Source of the DNA: DATBLQ01 sp036555325
GTDB taxonomy: Bacteria; Pseudomonadota; Alphaproteobacteria; Rhizobiales; Aestuariivirgaceae
Assembly: GCA_036555325.1 (NCBI GenBank)
Contig: DATBLQ010000054.1
Coordinates: 1 to 22,421, forward strand
Reading direction: 5' to 3'
Length of the DNA stretch: 22,421 nt
The position numbers and the translations under genes are program-made. The number at the start of each line of letters is the position of its first letter. Position 1 is the first letter of the stretch. This document shows positions 21,518-22,421 of this stretch, one piece after another. A model generated the notes under the pieces. It was not told where the DNA came from. It searched no databases and saw only the letters and a program-made list of their open reading frames with translations.

Positions 21518-22421
21518 TGAAGCCCTGGTATTCAGCTGTTCTCGCCCTTCTCCTCGCAGCCTCCCCGGCCCTCGCGGAAAGTTTCGAGGAAGCCGTCGCC
21601 CTCTACAGCGACAAGGACTTCAAGGCTGCCTTCCAGGTGGCCAAGCCCCTTGCCGAGAAGGGCGATGTGCGCGCCATGGCGATGATCGGCACGCTCTACC
21701 AGAACGGCCAGGGAGTGAAGCGCGACCTTAAGGAGGCCGTCAAATGGCTGACCAGCGCGGCCGAAAAAGACAACGCCGGTGCGCAGTTTGCCCTCGCCGT
21801 CCACTATCTCGACGAGGACGGCGGCAAGCCGAACCTCAAGGAGGCGGAGAAATGGATGGAGCGCGCCGCCAACAACGGCAGCGTTCCCGCCCAGCACAAC
21901 ATGGGGCTTCTGGCCGCCGGTGCGGGTTCAGGCAGCCCCGACTGGCTGCGCGCCAGGGCCTGGTTCGAAAAGGCAGCCAATCAAGGCTTTGCCGAAGCGC
22001 AATACAATCTCGCAGTGCTCTATGCCGAGGGCCGCGGTGTCGAGAAGAATCCCGTGACCGCCGGGGAATATTTCCTGAAGGCGGCCATGCAGGGAATGCC
22101 CGATGCGGCGCTCGAATATGGGGTCATGGTATTTCGCGGAGACGGGGTGGAGAAGAATGAAGAGATCGGTGCCCAGTGGCTTTTGGTCTCCGCCCAGCGC
22201 GGCAATGTGATCGCCCAGAATCGTGTGGCCCGCGTGCTCGCCGCAGGCCGCGGTCTCAAGCCTGATCCCATCGAGGCGGCAAAATGGCATGTGCTTGCCA
22301 AGCGCGGTGGCCGCGACGATCCGTGGCTCGAGGAGTTCATCTCCCGCATGAACGAGGCCGACCGCTCGGAAGCCCAGAAGCGCGCCGATGCCTGGACGAC
22401 GCTCCACGCGGCCGACAGCGG
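21514..22421 (+). CDS. Secreted Sel1-repeat protein (cut by window end)
   Basis: At least 302 codons are present. A Sec signal peptide occupies residues 1-21 (LALLLAASPALA-E). Consecutive Sel1-like (TPR-related) repeats of about 36 residues follow: AMIGTLYQNGQGVKRDLKEA, AEAQYNLAVLYAEGRGVEKN, and others with the pattern A-x-x-WLxxAAxxG. Such solenoids mediate protein contacts in the periplasm, often in envelope or exopolysaccharide control; the partner is unknown. The start overlaps the ThiE-like stop by four bases (a second ATG follows directly). The 3' end lies outside the window. Confidence 0.9.
   Translation, partial: MMKPWYSAVLALLLAASPALAESFEEAVALYSDKDFKAAFQVAKPLAEKGDVRAMAMIGTLYQNGQGVKRDLKEAVKWLTSAAEKDNAGAQFALAVHYLDEDGGKPNLKEAEKWMERAANNGSVPAQHNMGLLAAGAGSGSPDWLRARAWFEKAANQGFAEAQYNLAVLYAEGRGVEKNPVTAGEYFLKAAMQGMPDAALEYGVMVFRGDGVEKNEEIGAQWLLVSAQRGNVIAQNRVARVLAAGRGLKPDPIEAAKWHVLAKRGGRDDPWLEEFISRMNEADRSEAQKRADAWTTLHAADS

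Overview
The window looks like core chromosome of an alphaproteobacterium, most likely of the order Hyphomicrobiales (Rhizobiales). Three things point there: high G+C with C/G-rich third codon positions; the gene order ftsH-tilS-cpoB-pal-tolB-tolA-tolR-tolQ-ybgC-ruvB-ruvA-ruvC-yebC and ymdB-fau-6S RNA ... zapA-DUF4164-tkt-pgk-fba; and an alphaproteobacterial-type 6S RNA. No rRNA, tRNA, CRISPR array or recognisable insertion sequence was seen.

Positions 1-10141 are almost entirely minus strand. They hold the 5' part of ftsH (cut by the window edge), tilS, the complete Tol-Pal envelope system (ybgC, tolQ, tolR, tolA, tolB, pal, cpoB) and the Holliday-junction genes ruvC, ruvA and ruvB. Several junctions are overlapping (ruvA/ruvB, ruvB/ybgC, cpoB/tilS) or nearly touching (tolR/tolA), as in operons transcribed from ruvC towards tilS.

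Positions 10142-12024 are an accessory patch. A plus-strand gene for a predicted peptidase-M15-like protein appears to have lost an internal piece and its frame. It is followed by palindromic repeats, yebC (minus), and a divergent small gene of unknown function with a perfect CtrA-type box (TTAA-N7-TTAA) in front of it. The minus-strand set ymdB-like phosphodiesterase, fau (5-formyltetrahydrofolate cyclo-ligase) and 6S RNA follows, with 6S RNA directly upstream of fau.

Positions 13645-15650 separate 6S RNA from zapA, which lie close together in many relatives. This insert carries two tandem, mutually similar two-helix membrane miniproteins with a very strong hairpin between them, a divergent secreted L,D-transpeptidase, and a solitary PemK/MazF-like toxin gene in DNA of visibly lower G+C. 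It is the most novel part of the window.

Positions 15652-22421 hold zapA and a DUF4164 coiled-coil gene (minus). Divergent from them run tkt, pgk, class I fba, a degenerate ThiE-like gene and a secreted Sel1-repeat protein cut by the window end (plus). The gap (GAPDH) gene often found between tkt and pgk in this order is absent; its place holds REP-like palindromes. Start sites were moved downstream from the longest open frame where domain alignment and ribosome-binding sites favoured it.
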